Positions 17,402 through 19,729 of a stretch of 19,729 bases of DNA are shown here, one piece after another. Under the pieces are notes generated by a model, which was not told the origin of the DNA, searched no databases, and saw nothing but the letters and a program-made list of their open reading frames with translations. Within the stretch, counting starts at the first letter, position 1, and each line of letters opens with the position of its first letter. The position numbers and the translations under genes are program-made. This stretch comes from Triparma columacea (lineage: Eukaryota; Sar; Bolidophyceae; Parmales; Triparmaceae), in contig BRYA01001141.1 in NCBI GenBank assembly GCA_030267965.1, forward strand, positions 1 to 19,729. Direction: 5' to 3'.

Positions 17402-19729
17402 ATGAGCATGAAAGTTAGCCCCAAGCAGGAGGACGAGCAAGTCATCGCCGTAAACGATGACAAGATGGGCCCCACTGACCGAGAAAAAAACGTCGAGGTC
17501 GAGAGCGAAGTAAATGAGGGAATTGTAGGTTCTCCTGACGATATTGTTGAGTTGATCAATGACAGTGATATGGAGAAGGGACGCGTTACTCGCGTCTACG
17601 CTCCTCCCGACGAGCTTGACGACGCCGAAAATCTGGAGGAAAAAATAGCCGAGGGGATCCAACTGTCCCCAGTCAGTGTCGGTGACACCGAACAGACTGA
17701 TGAGGAGATTGACCAAGCCGCGCTGGAGGCTCTTGTCAATATTATTAGGAATGAGCCCCAGGATTATAGCGTAGAGGAGGAAGCAGTGATGAGAGATGGC
17801 AAGGAGTTCTATGAGAAGTGCATGGCAAGCAAGAAATTCAAGAATGTGAAGAGTCCAGATCCCAGGGTCAAGTTGAAGTTTGTCCATCTTGAGGGGGAAT
17901 CTCAAGGCATTGGGATATGCGAGGCTGTTGTCGATGCTTCACTTGCAGAATGTGTGGCATATGAGTTCATTAAGGATTCAAGGCAGAGGCTGGCCAAACT
18001 TGGGAAGAAGTACAAGGCGATCGAAACAAAGAAATTGACTGGCCACTCACAGCTTTATTTAAACAGGAGGAGTCTTGGGGTGCGAGGGCTTTCTGATAGG
18101 GAGTGGAGAGCTTTTTGTACCTGGCAGATAGAGGAGGGAGGAAAGAAATGTTGGACAGTGTACAAAGACACTGACATGCTAAACAAAAACTTTCCTTTGA
18201 GCTCAGGAACCCAGCGTGCATCAGCTAGAACTAGCTTCAAATCTGGAACTGTGCTTGCATCAGGAAGAACTACCTGGATGTTTGAAGCGCTCACAACAAT
18301 TGGTGGCGTTCCACAGACTAAAGTCACATTTACTTCTAAGGTGGACATCAAGGGCTCTGTGCCAAGTTTTGTCATGAATCGCTTGTCAACCGGATATGCA
18401 AGCAACATGATTGAATTGCGGAAGAAGTTTCACCAGGGTGATGACAAGATTGACAGGGCTGCGCTGGGATACCTTGCAAATATCATCAAGAATGAGCCTC
18501 AAGATTATACAGAGGAGGAGGAGGCCGTAGTAAGGGACGGCAAGGAGTTCTACGGAAAATGCATGACAAGCAAGAAATTCAAGAAATTGGAGAGTCCAGA
18601 TCCCAGGGTGAAGATGAAAGCTGTGCACCTCGAGGGTGAAAGCATTAGCGTTGGTGTGTGTGAGGCTGTCGTTGATGCTTCACTTACAGAGTGTGTGGCA
18701 TACGAGTTCATTAAGGATTCAAGGGAGAAAAAGGCAAAGCTTGGGAAGAAGTACAAGGCGATCGAAACAAAGAAGCAGAACAGCCACTCACAGCTTTATT
18801 TAAACAGGAGGAATCTCGGGGTGCGAGGATTCTCTGATAGGGAGTGGAGGCAAATTGGATGTTGGCAGACAGAGGAGGGAGGGCAGAAATGTTGGACAGT
18901 GTACAAGGATACCGACCTGCTTAACAAAGACCCATTGAGCTCAGGGACTGTGCTTGCATCAGCAACAACTACCTGGATGTTTGAGGCACTCACAACCACT
19001 GGTGGCGTTCCCCAGACTAAAGTCACATTTGCTGTAAGGGTAGACATTAGGAGCTCTGTGCCAAGTTTTATCATGAATCGCTTGTCAACCGGGTATGCAA
19101 GCAACATGATTGAATTGCGGAAGAAATTTGATAAGAGCAAAGAGATTGAAGCCTTCAAGAGACAGCAGATCATAGAAAAGTTTGAGGAGATTGCAATTGA
19201 GGGAGCACCAGGGATTGAAAGGCACTTCGATGAGATTGATGGAGCTCAAGAGATCAGTAGTGGTTCAACTGGAACGACAATGATAAAGGCAGAGAAGGGA
19301 ATGGGATGGGGGAAGACTTCAATAACTGTGAGAGCATCCCACAAGGAAGTTGCAGCATTTTTTTGGGATGTTGAAAAGATGAGCGTGTTCAGGGTAGATA
19401 ACACAACACTGGTGATTACCTGCAATCCTACAACATCGGCAGCACCACTTGTGACTGCCACTTGGAGATTCTCCAAACTTGGGGATAAGAAGACTAAGAT
19501 TGAGCTTATGACTAGGGTTGAGCATAGAGGGGGCAGCAAGAGTATTGTGGAGATGAGCTTAAAAAGGCACCTTGAGGCAGGGAACAAAGCTGCAATCTAT
19601 TTTTCCAATCTTCTTTGTAGTGAAGAAGCAGAAGAGAAGGATGGAAAGTTTTTTGGTGAGGAACTAATGCAGAGGGTTGAGAAGAGAGAGAAGAAGAAGA
19701 GCAAGGATGATGCAGTGTCTGCTTACACA
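17402..19729 (+). CDS. Multi-START-domain protein, 5' part (runs off the window)
   Basis: ATG at 17402 (MSMKVSPKQ) opens a frame that stays open for 776 codons to the right edge. Residues 1-102 are acidic and probably disordered. Residues about 103-349 and 350-576 are two START/SRPBCC-like units with the same landmarks: NEPQDY, VMRDGKEFYEKC, VDASLAECVAYEF, LYLNRR, SDREWR, CWTVYKDTD, a TTWMFEAL strand and the C-terminal helix NRLSTGYASNMIELRKKF. A third, different lipid-transfer-like unit begins near 600 (GWGKTSITVRASHKEVAAFFWD). START folds bind lipids or sterols in a helix-grip pocket and often act as lipid sensors at the head of larger proteins; what follows here is unseen. Unit 1 carries 14 extra codons (SSGTQRASARTS... 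region). Codon use turns AT-richer from about 17730. Confidence 0.75.
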   Translation, partial: MSMKVSPKQEDEQVIAVNDDKMGPTDREKNVEVESEVNEGIVGSPDDIVELINDSDMEKGRVTRVYAPPDELDDAENLEEKIAEGIQLSPVSVGDTEQTDEEIDQAALEALVNIIRNEPQDYSVEEEAVMRDGKEFYEKCMASKKFKNVKSPDPRVKLKFVHLEGESQGIGICEAVVDASLAECVAYEFIKDSRQRLAKLGKKYKAIETKKLTGHSQLYLNRRSLGVRGLSDREWRAFCTWQIEEGGKKCWTVYKDTDMLNKNFPLSSGTQRASARTSFKSGTVLASGRTTWMFEALTTIGGVPQTKVTFTSKVDIKGSVPSFVMNRLSTGYASNMIELRKKFHQGDDKIDRAALGYLANIIKNEPQDYTEEEEAVVRDGKEFYGKCMTSKKFKKLESPDPRVKMKAVHLEGESISVGVCEAVVDASLTECVAYEFIKDSREKKAKLGKKYKAIETKKQNSHSQLYLNRRNLGVRGFSDREWRQIGCWQTEEGGQKCWTVYKDTDLLNKDPLSSGTVLASATTTWMFEALTTTGGVPQTKVTFAVRVDIRSSVPSFIMNRLSTGYASNMIELRKKFDKSKEIEAFKRQQIIEKFEEIAIEGAPGIERHFDEIDGAQEISSGSTGTTMIKAEKGMGWGKTSITVRASHKEVAAFFWDVEKMSVFRVDNTTLVITCNPTTSAAPLVTATWRFSKLGDKKTKIELMTRVEHRGGSKSIVEMSLKRHLEAGNKAAIYFSNLLCSEEAEEKDGKFFGEELMQRVEKREKKKSKDDAVSAYT
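17708..19130 (+). repeat. Tandem duplication of a START-encoding unit
   Basis: Unit 1 (17708-18448) and unit 2 (18449-about 19130) are alignable as DNA almost throughout, with long shared words such as AAGTACAAGGCGATCGAAACAA and identical stop-free frame. A length difference of 42 bases lies near 18190-18245, where unit 1 repeats a GCATCAG-containing stretch. The duplication is recent enough that synonymous positions have not randomised. Confidence 0.9.

Noticed and set aside
17384..18408. Minus-strand hydrophobic open frames opposite the START gene
   Set aside because: Antisense shadows of the continuous plus-strand frame with conserved tandem START units.

Overview
The window is nuclear DNA from a eukaryote, most likely a flagellated or flagellate-derived protist. 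Genes are split by short introns (about 70-350 bp, plus one candidate of about 56 bp) that begin GTGAG/GTAAG/GTACG and end in C-rich tracts plus AG. Coding exons are GC-rich, spacing is compact, and both strands are used. Ciliary genes, a deiodinase-type selenoprotein and a multi-START protein fit a stramenopile alga such as a bolidophyte/parmalean. That placement is inference from gene content, not proven by the sequence.

Layout. (1) 1-5630, cilium-flavoured block: a partial SAM-domain gene (+), an outer-dynein-arm docking-complex coiled-coil protein (-), a divergent partner with CEP164-like WW domains (+), and a four-EF-hand protein with a Lys/Pro/Gly-rich head (-) that appears to contain a 9-nt micro-exon. 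(2) 6081-9579: a four-exon MFS organophosphate-type transporter (+) convergent with ribulose-phosphate 3-epimerase (-). (3) 9911-14694, the most unusual part: a duplicated unit of about 1.25 kb (9911-11157 and 12640-13890), each copy carrying an unrecognised N-terminal domain fused to a decayed ubiquitin domain and a basic coiled tail. Between the copies lies a two-S1-domain RNA-binding gene (-). The second copy runs straight, in the same reading frame, into an iodothyronine-deiodinase-like gene with an in-frame TGA at the selenocysteine position and no ATG of its own. (4) 15090-16523: an intronless AAAP/SLC38-type amino-acid transporter (+). (5) 17402-19729: the start of a large protein with tandem START-like domains, running off the right edge.

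How they relate: the docking-complex gene, the WW gene and possibly the EF-hand gene plausibly serve the same organelle, and two of them share a 354-bp divergent promoter region. The transporters and the epimerase are ordinary metabolism. The ubiquitin-fusion duplication and its junction with the selenoprotein have no obvious textbook counterpart and are the main target for follow-up. All splice sites are read by eye from GT/AG consensus plus phase agreement; no transcript evidence was available.
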